52,081 nt of DNA from DASQPR01 sp035713725. GTDB taxonomy: Bacteria; Actinomycetota; Actinomycetes; Mycobacteriales; Micromonosporaceae. Positions 1 to 9,160 of this stretch are shown piece after piece. The notes under the pieces are model-generated. The model saw only the letters and a program-made list of their open reading frames with translations, was not told the origin of the DNA and did no database searches. The DNA is taken from positions 1 through 52,081 of the forward strand of contig DASTMZ010000095.1 of the NCBI GenBank assembly GCA_035713725.1, in the 5' to 3' direction. Position 1 is the first letter of the stretch. The number at the start of each line of letters is the position of its first letter. The position numbers were made by a program, and so were the translations under genes.

Positions 1-164
1 TGGACGCGATCGTCGCGACGGTGCTTCGCCTGGCGCGCAATGGATCCATCGTCAGCATGCACGCGGGACACGCGCAGACCGTGGCCGCGGTGCCCACGGT
101 GTTGGCCGGGCTGAGGCGCCGAGGGCTCCGACCGATGACGATGACCGAATTGATGAGCCAATGA
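1..164 (+). CDS. Polysaccharide deacetylase (NodB-like), C-terminal end only
   Basis: Only the last 53 codons are inside the window; the in-frame reading starts at base 3 and stops with TGA at 162-164. The visible end has a histidine-containing strand (SMHAGHAQTVAAVP) followed by LAGLRRRGLRPMTMTELM. This is the usual ending of NodB-fold carbohydrate deacetylases, where a conserved histidine follows a hydrophobic strand and the chain ends with an 'RGLR-(V/M)T' helix. The substrate cannot be inferred. The next gene starts 19 bases downstream on the same strand, so the two probably share a transcript. The family call rests on this short tail and is moderately secure. Confidence 0.55.
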   Translation, partial: DAIVATVLRLARNGSIVSMHAGHAQTVAAVPTVLAGLRRRGLRPMTMTELMSQ

Positions 165-183
165 GCGGCCGGGCGGCGACCGC

Positions 184-1452
184 ATGACCCCATCGAGACC
201 GCGTCGCGGGCCGGGCCTCGTCGCGATCGTCGCGGCCGCGGCGCTCGTGGTCGCGGCCTTCATCGTCGACTTGCGAGACTCCGGATCGCGGCGCCACACG
301 TCGTCGACAGCCGCGATCTCGGGGCCGTCCTCGGCTGGACGCGAGGCCGGTGCGGCGCCGGTCGCGTCGCCGGCGTCACCATCGCCCAGTGGTACGCAGC
401 CTAGTGGTACCGAGCGTTCCGATCTGCTGCCGGGCATGCCGGCGCCACTAGATCCATCCGACCTGTACGCGGCCGATCGGCCGGGCATGCTCTCGCCGGT
501 GGTACGCGGTGACCTGCCCCGCATCTACGTCCCGAACAACCTCAGCAATACCGTGTCGGTCATCGATCCAGCGACGTACCGGGTCCTCGAAACGGTACGG
601 GTGCCGGTCAGCCCGGAGCACGTCGTACCGTCCTGGGACCTAAGGACGCTCTGGGTCAACAGCGACCGTGGCAACGCGCTGACGCCGATCAACCCGGTCA
701 CGGGTGCGTTCGGGAAGCCGGTGCCGGTCGACGACCCGTACAACCTCTACTTCACGCCGAACGGCGCGTCCGCCGTCGTGATGGCCGAGGCGCGGCGCGA
801 GATCGTGTTCCGCGATCCGCACTCCATGAAGGTGCAGTCGGTGGTCCACGTGAACTGCGGCGGCGTGAACCACGCCGATTTCTCGGCCGACGGCCGTTAC
901 ATGATCGTCAGCTGCGAGTTCTCCGGCGATCTGCTCAAGATCGACATCACGACACGACGCGTGGTCGCCGAGATGCGTCTGCCGGGCGTGATGCCGATGC
1001 CACAGGACGTGAAGATCGCACCGGACGGCAGGACGTGGTACGTGGCCGACATGATGTCCGGTGGCGTGTGGATTTTGGACGGTGGCCGGTTCACCGCGCC
1101 CCGACTGCTGCGTACCGGTGCAGGCGCGCACGGACTCTACGTCAGCCGAGACTCGAAGTACCTCTACGTGACGAACCGCGGTGCCGGCTCGATCTCCGTC
1201 GTACGCTTCGCCGACAACAAGATCGCCGCCACTTGGCGGATCCCCGGCGGCGGCAGTCCCGACATGGGCGGCATCTCCGCGGACGGCAAGGTTTTGTGGC
1301 TGTCCGGCCGGTACAACGGCGTGGTGTACGCGATCTCGACGGCGAACGGGCATCTGATCCGCAAGATTCCGGTGGGCGCCGGACCGCACGGCCTCTGCGT
1401 GTGGCCGCAGCCCGGTCGCTATTCGCTTGGCCACACCGGCATCCTGCGCTAG
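184..1452 (+). CDS. Membrane-anchored YVTN-family beta-propeller protein
   Basis: A 422-residue protein. Residues about 11-30 form one hydrophobic segment after a basic start (signal anchor), followed by a Ser/Pro/Gly-rich linker to about residue 105. The rest is a seven-blade-type propeller of YVTN/surface-layer repeats: IYVPNNLSNTVSVID near residue 114 and LYVTNRGAGSISVV further on, each ending in a 'D...V' blade edge. It probably acts outside the membrane as a binding scaffold; no catalytic residues were recognised. The spacing of 19 bases from the deacetylase gene suggests a cell-envelope operon. The ATG at 184 has only a weak ribosome site, but it is the only start that keeps the signal anchor. 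Confidence 0.75.
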   Translation: MTPSRPRRGPGLVAIVAAAALVVAAFIVDLRDSGSRRHTSSTAAISGPSSAGREAGAAPVASPASPSPSGTQPSGTERSDLLPGMPAPLDPSDLYAADRPGMLSPVVRGDLPRIYVPNNLSNTVSVIDPATYRVLETVRVPVSPEHVVPSWDLRTLWVNSDRGNALTPINPVTGAFGKPVPVDDPYNLYFTPNGASAVVMAEARREIVFRDPHSMKVQSVVHVNCGGVNHADFSADGRYMIVSCEFSGDLLKIDITTRRVVAEMRLPGVMPMPQDVKIAPDGRTWYVADMMSGGVWILDGGRFTAPRLLRTGAGAHGLYVSRDSKYLYVTNRGAGSISVVRFADNKIAATWRIPGGGSPDMGGISADGKVLWLSGRYNGVVYAISTANGHLIRKIPVGAGPHGLCVWPQPGRYSLGHTGILR

Positions 1453-1456
1453 GCCG

Positions 1457-1639
1457 TCAGTCCAGATCGTCGGGATCGTCGAGCCGCGCGAGCCACGTCG
1501 CCAGTCGCTCGATCGGCACTTCGAACTCCGGGTTCTGATCGACGAAGTCGCGCAGGCAGCCGGCGAGCCACTCCAGGGTCACGGTCTCTTCCCCGCGCCG
1601 ATCCGCGAGCTCTTCGATGCCGCGATCGGTGAAGTACAT
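1457..1639 (-). CDS. DUF6104 family small protein
   Basis: A 60-residue acidic protein that starts MYFTDRGIEELADRRG and ends with a run of Asp. This matches the short actinobacterial DUF6104 family over its whole length. The start at 1639 is favoured over an upstream in-frame ATG because a perfect GGAGG lies five bases before it. The function is unknown. It follows kgd on the same strand, 64 bases downstream, and its stop lies four bases from the stop of the convergent propeller gene, leaving no room for a separate terminator. Confidence 0.8.
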   Translation of the reverse strand: MYFTDRGIEELADRRGEETVTLEWLAGCLRDFVDQNPEFEVPIERLATWLARLDDPDDLD

Positions 1640-1703
1640 GGATACCTCCGGATGTGACCGGTCGGTCGCCACAGCGCGGCATGGCGACCGTGAACGACGC
1701 GCG

Positions 1704-4700
1704 TCAGGCGCTCGGCAGCGCCGCCTCGATCACCGCGGCCTGCTCCACCTCGTGCAACTTCGCGGAACCCACCGCCGGCGCGGCCGCCGCCGGACGCGAA
1801 ATGCGACGAAGCGGTACGCCGTCGAGCTGCTCGGTCAGGTTCAGTGCGATGAACGACCACGCACCCTGGTTCGCCGGCTCCTCCTGGACCCATGCCACGT
1901 CGGTCGCGTTCGGGTAGGTCGCCAATGACGCCTTCACCTCGTCGACCGGCAACGGGTAGAGCTGTTCCACCCGGGTGATCGCGACGTTCGTGATGCCCCG
2001 GTCGGCGCGCGCCTGCAGCAGGTCGTAGTAGAGCTTGCCGGTGCACAACAGCACCCGTGTCACACCGGCCGGATGCAGCGGCACACCGTTCACCCCGCTG
2101 TCACCGATGACCTGGGCGAACGTACCCGTCGTGAAGTCGGCGATCGACGAGACGGCGAGGCGGTGGCGCAGCAACGATTTCGGCGTGAACACCACGAGCG
2201 GCTTGCGCTTGGCCGACAATGCCTGACGCCGCAACAGGTGGAAGTAGTTCGCCGGCGTGGACGGGATCGCGATGCGAATGTTGTCCTCGGCGGCGAGCTG
2301 GAGGTAGCGCTCCGGGCGACCCGATGTGTGGTCCGGGCCTTGCCCCTCATGACCATGCGGCAGCAGCAGCGTCAGCGCGGTGCGCTGGCCCCACTTCGCT
2401 TCGCCGGATGACATGAACTCGTCGACGACCGTCTGCCCACCGTTCGCGAAGTCGCCGAACTGCGCTTCCCAGATGACCAGCGCGTCGGGATTCTCGACGG
2501 AGTAGCCGTATTCGAAGCCCATCGCCGCGTATTCGGACAGCAGCGAGTCGAAGACGAAGAACCGCCCGCCGTCGGTCGCCACGGCGGACAGCGGCAGATA
2601 GTCGTGCCCGTTCTCGGCGTCGACGATGCCCGCGTGCCGCTGGACGAACGTACCCCGACGGGAGTCTTGACCGGACAGCCGCACCGTGACGCCCTGCGCC
2701 AGCAGCGAGCCGAACGCGATGATCTCCGCGAAGCCCCAGTCGATGTTGCCCTCGGCCGCCATCTTCGCGCGCCGTTCGAGCAACTGCGCGATCCGCTTGT
2801 GTGGCGTGAAACCGGCCGGCAGCTCGATGTGGGCGTCGCCGATCGCCTTGACCATGCCGGCCGGGATGGCGGTCGCCACCGTCGGTTCCGGCTCGACGAG
2901 CCGCTCGCGAGTCGTGCGTACCGACGCGGACGCGTCGCGGGTCGCCTTGAACACCGTTTCGAGCTGTTGCTGGAAGTCGCGAAGCGACTCTTCGGCCATG
3001 TCCAGCGAGATGTCGCCGCGGCCGATCAGCTCCTCGGTGTAGAGCTTGCGCACCGAGCGCTTCGTGTCGATGATCGCGTACATCTGCGGGTTGGTCATCG
3101 ACGGGTCGTCGCCTTCGTTGTGCCCGCGACGGCGGTAGCAGAGCATGTCGATGACGACGTCCTTGTTGAACGCGACGCGGTATTCCAGCGCCAGGCGTGC
3201 CACCCGGACGACCGCCTCCGGGTCGTCGCCGTTCACGTGGAAGATCGGCGCCTGGATCATGCGCGCGACGTCGGTGCTGTAGAGCGACGACCGCGAATAC
3301 TCCGGCGCGGTGGTGAAGCCGACCTGGTTGTTGACCACCACGTGAATCGTGCCGCCGGTGCGGTAGCCGCGAAGCTGCGACAGGTTCAACGTCTCGGCGA
3401 CCACGCCCTGCCCGGCGAACGCGGCGTCGCCGTGGATGGCCAGCGCGAGGACCGTGTAGCCCTCCAGGCCGCGGTCGATGCGGTCCTGCTTGGCTCGTAC
3501 GATGCCCTCGAGCACCGGGTCGACCGCCTCGAGGTGCGACGGGTTGGCCACCAACGACACTGCGATGGTGTGCTGCTGATCGGCGGTAGTGAACTTGCCG
3601 TCCATGCCGAGGTGGTATTTCACGTCACCGGAGCCCTGCGCCATCTTCGGGTCGAGATGGCCCTCGAACTCGTTGAAGATCTTCTCGTACGGCTTGCCGA
3701 CGATATTCGCGAGCACGTTGAGCCGGCCGCGGTGCGCCATGCCGAGAACCACCTCGTCGAGGCCACGCTCGGCGGCGTTGCTCAGCACTTCGTCGAGTAG
3801 CGGGATCAGCGATTCGCCGCCCTCCAGCGAGAAGCGCCGCTGGCCGACGTACTTGGTCTGCAGGAAGGTCTCGAACGCCTCGGCGGCATTGAGTCGGCCG
3901 AGGATGTGGCGCTGCTCCTCGACGGTTGGCTTCTCGTATTTGCGTTCCACCCGCTCGGCGATCCAGCGCCGCTCCTCCGGGTCCTGGATGTGCATGTATT
4001 CCACGCCGACGCGACGGCAATACGAGTCGCGCAGCACACCGAGCACGTCGCGCAGCTTCATCTTCTGCTGGCCCGCGAAGCCCCCGACCGGGAACGTGCG
4101 GTCCAGGTCCCACAGCGTCAGGCCGTGCTCGAGCACGTCAAGGTCCGGGTGGCGACGGATGTGGAACTCGAGCGGATCGGTGTCGGCCATCAAGTGACCG
4201 CGCACCCGGTACGCATGGATCAGCTCGATGACGCGGGCTGTCTTGTCGATCTGCCCCTCGGCACCCTGCGACACGTCGCGGACCCAGCGCACGGGCTCGT
4301 ACGGGATCCGCAGCGACGTGAAGATCTCGTCGTAGAACCCGCGCTCGCCGAGCAGCAGCTCGTGCATCACCTTGAGGAACTCGCCGGACTGGGCGCCCTG
4401 GATGACGCGGTGGTCGTACGTGGACGTGAGCGTCACAATCTTGCTGACCGCGATCTCGGCGAGCTGACGTTCGCTCATGCCGGCGAACGGCGCCGGATAT
4501 TCCATCGCGCCGACCCCGATGATGGTGCCCTGCCCGGCCATCAACCGAGGCTGGGAGTGCACGGTGCCGATGCCGCCCGGGTTCGTCAGCGAGATCGTGG
4601 TGCCGGCGAAGTCGTCCGGCGTCAGTTCGTTGCGGCGGGCCCGGCGCACCACGTCTTCGTACGCTGCCCAGAACGCGCGGAAGTCCGTCTCCTCGCACTT

Positions 4701-5498
4701 CTTGATGCTGGGTACGACGAGCGTCCGTGAGCCGTCCGGCTTGGTCAGGTCGATTGCGATGCCGAGGTTCACGTGCTCCGGCGAGACCAGCACCGGCTTG
4801 CCGTTGACTTCGGCGTACGCGTGGTTCATCTCGGGATGCTCGGCGAGCGCGCGGACGAGCGCGTACCCGATCAGATGGGTGAAGCTGACCTTGCCGCCGC
4901 GGCCGCGCGCGAGGGCGTTGTTGATCACGATCCGGTTGTCCGCGAGGAGCTTCGCCGGCACGGCGCGCACGCTGGTCGCGGTCGGCACCGCGAGGGACGC
5001 GTCCATGTTCGCCACGATCCGCGCGGCCGCACCGCGGATCGGGCTCGTCGTGGCGTCGACCGGTGCGGCATCCTTCCTGGTCGCGTCGGGCTTCGCGGTC
5101 TTGGTGACCTCGGGCTTCGCGCCGTCCACCCTGGCGGCGTCGGTCTTGACCACGGGCGCCTTTGGCGCGGCCGCCGGGGCCGGCGCGGTGGCAGGCGTGG
5201 CGGCGCTAGCCGTGCCCGCCGACGTCGTCGCCGCGGGCGAACCGGCCGGCGCAGGCGCCGGGGCCGCGGTGGTCGGCGCGGCGCTCGTCGCTGTGGTCGG
5301 TGTCGAGGAGGGCGACGAGGGCCCCGAGGTCGGCGTCGCGACCTCGACGACCGGCTTGTAGTCGGCGAAGAAGTCATGCCAGGCCGCGTCGACGCTCGAC
5401 GGGTCCGCCAGATAGCGCTGGTACATGTCGTCGACGATCCACTCGTTGGGACCAAAGTCGGCGAGGGGGTTGTCCTGCGACGTCTGCTGGGTCGACAC
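1704..5498 (-). CDS. kgd: Multifunctional 2-oxoglutarate decarboxylase / dehydrogenase E1-E2 fusion
   Basis: A 1264-residue protein of the mycobacterial Kgd type (SucA homologue; about 1230 residues is usual). Order: a short E1 N-terminal helix (LADFGPNEWIVDDMY), an Ala/Pro/Thr-rich linker to about residue 165, an E2o-like acyltransferase domain to about 400 with the active-site stretch DHRVIQGAQSG near residue 362, then a thiamine-diphosphate E1 domain with GDAAFAGQG near residue 690. No lipoyl domain is present, as expected for this family, in which lipoyl groups come from a separate E2. It decarboxylates 2-oxoglutarate in the TCA cycle. Start: GTG at 5498 has GGAGAG seven bases upstream; the in-frame GTG at 5513 overlaps that ribosome site and is less likely. 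Confidence 0.96.
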   Translation of the reverse strand: MSTQQTSQDNPLADFGPNEWIVDDMYQRYLADPSSVDAAWHDFFADYKPVVEVATPTSGPSSPSSTPTTATSAAPTTAAPAPAPAGSPAATTSAGTASAATPATAPAPAAAPKAPVVKTDAARVDGAKPEVTKTAKPDATRKDAAPVDATTSPIRGAAARIVANMDASLAVPTATSVRAVPAKLLADNRIVINNALARGRGGKVSFTHLIGYALVRALAEHPEMNHAYAEVNGKPVLVSPEHVNLGIAIDLTKPDGSRTLVVPSIKKCEETDFRAFWAAYEDVVRRARRNELTPDDFAGTTISLTNPGGIGTVHSQPRLMAGQGTIIGVGAMEYPAPFAGMSERQLAEIAVSKIVTLTSTYDHRVIQGAQSGEFLKVMHELLLGERGFYDEIFTSLRIPYEPVRWVRDVSQGAEGQIDKTARVIELIHAYRVRGHLMADTDPLEFHIRRHPDLDVLEHGLTLWDLDRTFPVGGFAGQQKMKLRDVLGVLRDSYCRRVGVEYMHIQDPEERRWIAERVERKYEKPTVEEQRHILGRLNAAEAFETFLQTKYVGQRRFSLEGGESLIPLLDEVLSNAAERGLDEVVLGMAHRGRLNVLANIVGKPYEKIFNEFEGHLDPKMAQGSGDVKYHLGMDGKFTTADQQHTIAVSLVANPSHLEAVDPVLEGIVRAKQDRIDRGLEGYTVLALAIHGDAAFAGQGVVAETLNLSQLRGYRTGGTIHVVVNNQVGFTTAPEYSRSSLYSTDVARMIQAPIFHVNGDDPEAVVRVARLALEYRVAFNKDVVIDMLCYRRRGHNEGDDPSMTNPQMYAIIDTKRSVRKLYTEELIGRGDISLDMAEESLRDFQQQLETVFKATRDASASVRTTRERLVEPEPTVATAIPAGMVKAIGDAHIELPAGFTPHKRIAQLLERRAKMAAEGNIDWGFAEIIAFGSLLAQGVTVRLSGQDSRRGTFVQRHAGIVDAENGHDYLPLSAVATDGGRFFVFDSLLSEYAAMGFEYGYSVENPDALVIWEAQFGDFANGGQTVVDEFMSSGEAKWGQRTALTLLLPHGHEGQGPDHTSGRPERYLQLAAEDNIRIAIPSTPANYFHLLRRQALSAKRKPLVVFTPKSLLRHRLAVSSIADFTTGTFAQVIGDSGVNGVPLHPAGVTRVLLCTGKLYYDLLQARADRGITNVAITRVEQLYPLPVDEVKASLATYPNATDVAWVQEEPANQGAWSFIALNLTEQLDGVPLRRISRPAAAAPAVGSAKLHEVEQAAVIEAALPSA

Positions 5499-5730
5499 AG
5501 CCGTTCTCTCCACGCGAAATTGCTAGTCAGCCGAGGTGTGCTACGCACCGCCCGGAGTGCCAGTTCAGGCTACGCGGTCAAGCATTGTTCACGGACATCG
5601 GGCGTGCCGGTGTCTCGTGTCACAGGCGACCTCGATGTCGGGTATCCGACGGAACATCCCGTCGAAGTGCCGGTCGTGAGCTCAGCCTCGCACCACACAT
5701 CTCGGCCATGCCTCGGAACCTCAAACGCGA

Positions 5731-6618
5731 TCAGGAAATGTCGCGCTTCCGCAAGATCAACGTACCGACAACGGCCATCACGACGCCGTACCCGAGCATC
5801 ACCAGCGCACCGACCCACCACGGCGGTATGTGGTTGCCGGGGATCGGCACGTGTGTTGCGTCCTCGGCGACTTGTGCGGCGACCGACGGAACCGCGACCA
5901 TGCCCTGGAAGATGGCGTCGGTGTGAAACACGAACCTGCGCAGCAACGCGAATACCAGCAGCGTCGCAAGGACGCCAACGGTGTAGAGCAGGGTGGCGGT
6001 CACGGTGGCGCCGATCTGGCTGCGAAGCAACGCGCCGATGCCGACGCCGAACACCGCCCACAGCGCGAACATCAGCAAGTTGATGAGGATCGCGCGTTGT
6101 ACAACGTGGGCACCGAACTGCGCATCGAATCTGGTCGTGGCGAAGAAGATGCTGCCGAACGCAAGGTCGAGCGCGGTCGTCACGACCCATACCGTCGCGG
6201 CCGCCATCATCGCCGCGACGAACTTCCCGATGACGACAAAGGTGCGCCGGGGCGTCGCAAGGTATGTCGAGGTCGCCGTCTGGTGGTGGTACTCGTTCGT
6301 GATCAACAGGATGGCGAACAGCATCACGAACAGGCCACCGAAATACTGGCCGGACGTGAAGATGTTCGCGGACTCCTGCGCCACCGCGGATGAGCTGGTA
6401 TCCGCACCGGGTACGGTCAGATCGGCGTAGGCCGTTCCGATGTTCTGCAGTAGCGCGAGACCGGTCGCCGCGATGATGGCGATGCCGAACAACCACCACA
6501 ACTTGGTGCTCGTCATCTTGATGCGCTCGCTGCGCAGCAGATGACCGAGGTGCAGCCGCGGCGCGCCGTCGTCGGCGGTTACATCCACCAGTTGTGGGCT
6601 GGTCGTCGTGGTGGTCAT
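5731..6618 (-). CDS. ABC-2 type transporter permease
   Basis: A 295-residue integral membrane protein with about six hydrophobic segments. The first is near residues 43-60 (WWLFGIAIIAATGLALL), the last near the C-terminus before ILRKRD. The N-terminal 'SERIKMTSTKLWW' lead-in is typical of ABC-2 permeases that take one ATPase partner. Its ATG overlaps the stop of the upstream ATPase gene by four bases (ATGA, 6615-6618), so the two are translationally coupled. Substrate unknown; drug, lipid or peptide export are all possible. The 217 bases between this gene and kgd hold no gene that I can see. Confidence 0.85.
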   Translation of the reverse strand: MTTTTTSPQLVDVTADDGAPRLHLGHLLRSERIKMTSTKLWWLFGIAIIAATGLALLQNIGTAYADLTVPGADTSSSAVAQESANIFTSGQYFGGLFVMLFAILLITNEYHHQTATSTYLATPRRTFVVIGKFVAAMMAAATVWVVTTALDLAFGSIFFATTRFDAQFGAHVVQRAILINLLMFALWAVFGVGIGALLRSQIGATVTATLLYTVGVLATLLVFALLRRFVFHTDAIFQGMVAVPSVAAQVAEDATHVPIPGNHIPPWWVGALVMLGYGVVMAVVGTLILRKRDIS

Positions 6619-7526
6619 CGGATCGCCGCCTCTGCGTGTGTCAGTTCGAGGAACACGCCCTCGAGGTCGGGCCGTTCGGTGACGAGTTCGTGCAGTTCCA
6701 CCCCGGCGACGAAGGCCGCGTTGCCGACCGCGGGCGCCGTCATCCCGGCTACCATCACGCGGCCGTCCGCCGCGGGCGTCGCGGTGCCGCCTCGTTCGCG
6801 TAACGCCGCGGTCAGCGCGTCCGGCTGCGGTGTGCGTACGTAGACGATCGCCGCGGTCTGCGACGACGCGACGATCTCGGTGACGGTGCCCTGACGGACC
6901 AGCCGCCCGGCCGCGATGATGACGAGGTCATCGGCGAGCAGCTGCATCTCGGACAGCAGATGGCTGGAGACCAGCACGGTCCGCCCCTGGGCGGCGAGGC
7001 TGCCGAGGAACTCGCGCATCCACCGGATGCCCTCCGGGTCGAGCCCGTTCGCCGGCTCGTCGAGGATCAGCACGCCCGGATCGCCGAGCATCGCCGCGGC
7101 AATGCCGAGCCGTTGGCGCATGCCCAACGAATACTCGCGAAACTTCCGCTTCGCGGCCGGCGTGAGACCGGTCAACGCGAGGACCTCGTCCACCCGCTTG
7201 TCCGGCATGCCGGCCGCGGCCGCGATGGTGCGCAAATGGTTGCGGCCACTGCGAGCCTTGTGAGCGCTGGACGCCTCCAACACCGCGCCGACGCGGCGCG
7301 ACGGATCGGAGATGTCGCTATAGCGCTGGCCGCCGATCGTCGCGGTGCCCGCGGTCGGCGTCACCAGATTCAGCAACATACGAAGCGTGGTGGTCTTGCC
7401 TGCGCCGTTCGGGCCGAGGAAGCCTGTCACCCGGCCGGGCTCTACCGCGAACGACAGGTCGTCAACGGCACGCAGCTTCTTATACTGCTTGGTCAACCCG
7501 TGCACGACGATCTGCCCGTCGGACAT
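6615..7526 (-). CDS. ABC transporter ATP-binding protein
   Basis: A 303-residue ATPase: Walker A GPNGAGKTTTLRM near residue 39, ABC signature YSLGMRQRLGIA, Walker B VLILDEPANGLDP and the switch histidine in LVSSHLLSEM. The C-terminal 80 residues resemble the regulatory tail of DrrA/CcmA-like exporters. The start at 7526 has a strong GGGAGGAG four bases upstream. It is the first gene of a two-gene exporter operon with the permease and would power efflux from the cytoplasmic face. No dedicated regulator is adjacent. Confidence 0.93.
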   Translation of the reverse strand: MSDGQIVVHGLTKQYKKLRAVDDLSFAVEPGRVTGFLGPNGAGKTTTLRMLLNLVTPTAGTATIGGQRYSDISDPSRRVGAVLEASSAHKARSGRNHLRTIAAAAGMPDKRVDEVLALTGLTPAAKRKFREYSLGMRQRLGIAAAMLGDPGVLILDEPANGLDPEGIRWMREFLGSLAAQGRTVLVSSHLLSEMQLLADDLVIIAAGRLVRQGTVTEIVASSQTAAIVYVRTPQPDALTAALRERGGTATPAADGRVMVAGMTAPAVGNAAFVAGVELHELVTERPDLEGVFLELTHAEAAIR

Positions 7527-7616
7527 GAGACTCCTCCCGTGAGTCCGATCAGGGTGACGGACCGCCGAGCGGCCGTCAAGACCGGTGCGCCAAGGCCGAC
7601 ACTTCCAGTGGCGGCC

Positions 7617-8294
7617 TCAGGCGATCGCAATCCACGTAGCGCGTGACCGTGCGAGCGGCTCGCCGGTCGGCGAGTAGAGCGTGGTGGCGACCAGCGCCTT
7701 ACGTCCCTCGGATGACAGCAGCTGACCCATCACGACACATTCGTCGCCAGGTGCCGGTACGCCATCCAGGCGTACCGCGATGCGGCCGAGCACGTACGGC
7801 CGCGCTTCGACGCCGACTGTCCACCCGCCCGGGCAATCGAGCGCCGCCCACACCATGGTCGGCGTCACGTCATCGGGGACGCGCCACGGCGCTGCCGTCC
7901 GGCCCGATCCGAGACGTCCGGGAAACAGTCGGAGCCCGTCGCCGATGGCGCGCTGCGGTCCACAGACGAAGCACGTCGGGAACGGATGGTCGGCCAGGCC
8001 CGAGTAGTCCTTCGACGCTTCGACGGCGGTCGTGAAGTCAACCGGCGGCACCGGTTCGGTGTCGACATCGGCCGGTGCGCCTTCGCCGACCGTGACGCCA
8101 TCCGGCCCGACGACGCTGACACGGTCGGCATCCCGTACCACCGAAAGCGGTGTGGCAAGCGGTGGTGGCGCGAGAAGCGTGACTACCGCGCCGGCCGGCC
8201 GGTCCACGAGCGCCGCGATCGTGCCCGCGGACCACCCGCCGTTGCCCGAGCCGGCCGGACCGTTGTAGCGGGACTCGATGACCACCGTGCTCAC
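7617..8294 (-). CDS. Hotdog-fold (thioesterase-like) protein
   Basis: 225 residues from the GTG at 8294; a GGAGGTGA ribosome site sits seven bases before it and overlaps the stop codon of the upstream DUF3052 gene. The opening RYNGPAGSGNGGWSAG, the later APPPLATPL and the motif CFVCGPQR...GDGLRLF are typical of an actinobacterial thioesterase-superfamily group in which a duplicated hotdog fold is expected. The substrate is unknown and activity is inferred from fold only. The longer reading frame upstream of 8294 lies inside the neighbouring gene and was not used. Confidence 0.7.
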   Translation of the reverse strand: MSTVVIESRYNGPAGSGNGGWSAGTIAALVDRPAGAVVTLLAPPPLATPLSVVRDADRVSVVGPDGVTVGEGAPADVDTEPVPPVDFTTAVEASKDYSGLADHPFPTCFVCGPQRAIGDGLRLFPGRLGSGRTAAPWRVPDDVTPTMVWAALDCPGGWTVGVEARPYVLGRIAVRLDGVPAPGDECVVMGQLLSSEGRKALVATTLYSPTGEPLARSRATWIAIA

Positions 8295-8301
8295 GTCCCA
8301 G

Positions 8302-8745
8302 TCACCTCCGATGTGTCGTGTCAACAGCGAGGTCGCGTCGACTCGGTCGGTCCGTGAGGCGGATGACGGTGCCCATCCCGGACCACACATCGTCGATCGC
8401 GCACACCTTCACGTCGACCCGGCCATGCGTGAGCACGTAGTCGCGGATGACGTTGTCCCCGAGGTCGGTTGCTAGACCGGAGCTCTGCTTCCGCCACGCG
8501 ATCCAAAGCATGCCGTCCGTGGTGGTCAGTGCGTGCAACTGCGACCATCGGCGTTCGAGCCGGGCGCGGTCACCGCAGAAGCACACAATCACGTGGTACG
8601 GACCGGCCGACGCGCGCCGGTGCACGGTGACGGCGTCCGGCCGCTCGCCGAGGTCGAAGCCGGTCGTCGCGCCATCGAGCAGCACGCGGTGACCGGCTTT
8701 GATGCCGAGCTTGCGTGCCAGCGGAGTCGACGAATAGCCGGCCAT
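8302..8745 (-). CDS. DUF3052 family protein
   Basis: A 147-residue protein starting MAGYSSTPLARKLGIK, with the family's DVKVCAIDDVWSG ending and a central ALERRW-type helix followed by GMLWIAWRK. DUF3052 proteins are widespread in Actinomycetia and have no known function. The gene lies seven bases upstream of the hotdog gene and shares its ribosome-site region, so the two are co-translated. The last 20 residues (Arg/Asp rich) go beyond the usual family end. Confidence 0.85.
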   Translation of the reverse strand: MAGYSSTPLARKLGIKAGHRVLLDGATTGFDLGERPDAVTVHRRASAGPYHVIVCFCGDRARLERRWSQLHALTTTDGMLWIAWRKQSSGLATDLGDNVIRDYVLTHGRVDVKVCAIDDVWSGMGTVIRLTDRPSRRDLAVDTTHRR

Positions 8746-9083
8746 GCGATCACCCTGCCACAGCGTCGGCCGGCAACGGTGCGCGCGATGTGCCGCGCCG
8801 TGACGGGTCCGCGCCGTTCTGGACGGGCGGCGCGGCTGCTCGGTCGTCGCGCGTCATGGGTCGCGCCGGATACGGTGCGGCGCCGTCGGTGTGCCTACCA
8901 CCGACGGCGCCGCATGCTCGGTCTTCCGGCGTCCCCCTGGCGCCGGCGGACCGGTCGCCGCCGCGACGCTTACACCACGTCGGACGGCAAGCGGATGTTA
9001 TCCAGCGTCCGCGCTCGGCCCGATCGTTGACGACGCAAACGAGACGTGCCGCACATTTGTGCGGGGTCTGGCTCAACCGCATG
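8746..9083. other. Intergenic region between divergent DUF3052 and DUF4097 genes
   Basis: About 340 bases with no reading frame I can support on either strand. It holds one strong structure, a 15-bp perfect hairpin at 8877-8913 listed separately. The right edge runs into the PadR-type operator. I found no tRNA-like T-arm sequence. Confidence 0.5.
8877..8913. other. Perfect 15-bp hairpin in a divergent intergenic region
   Basis: Arms GCGGCGCCGTCGGTG (8877-8891) and CACCGACGGCGCCGC (8899-8913) pair without mismatch around a seven-base loop. No T-run follows on either side. It lies upstream of both flanking genes, so it is not the terminator of any recognised gene. It could end an unseen small RNA or be a protein-binding site. 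Confidence 0.6.
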
Positions 9084-9120
9084 TCGCGATGTATCGTGAC
9101 GCTAACAAGATACATCGCGA
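9084..9120. promoter_or_regulatory. Operator: 12-bp perfect inverted repeat, probably for the PadR regulator
   Basis: TCGCGATGTATC (9084-9095) and GATACATCGCGA (9109-9120) are exact inverted copies separated by 13 bases. The site lies 40-77 bases upstream of the DUF4097 start, where a promoter would be. PadR-family regulators typically bind AT-containing dyads with ATGTAT-like half-sites. Assignment to the PadR protein two genes away is inferred from position and sequence type. Confidence 0.75.
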
Positions 9121-9160
9121 TATACGGTCGCGGTCAAGCCGTGACTTCCAAGGAGCCCCG

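Noticed and set aside
2604..3800. 398-codon plus-strand frame inside kgd
   Set aside because: Antisense to a well-supported enzyme; composition (Arg/His/Asp/Val) is that of a shadow frame.
5061..5345. Ala/Pro/Thr-rich stretch at the start of kgd as a sign of misassembly
   Set aside because: A low-complexity linker between the first helix and the E2-like domain is normal in Kgd proteins.
8746..9083. Possible tRNA or small gene upstream of the DUF4097 gene
   Set aside because: The strong hairpin prompted a check, but there is no T-arm consensus, no cloverleaf and no supported reading frame.
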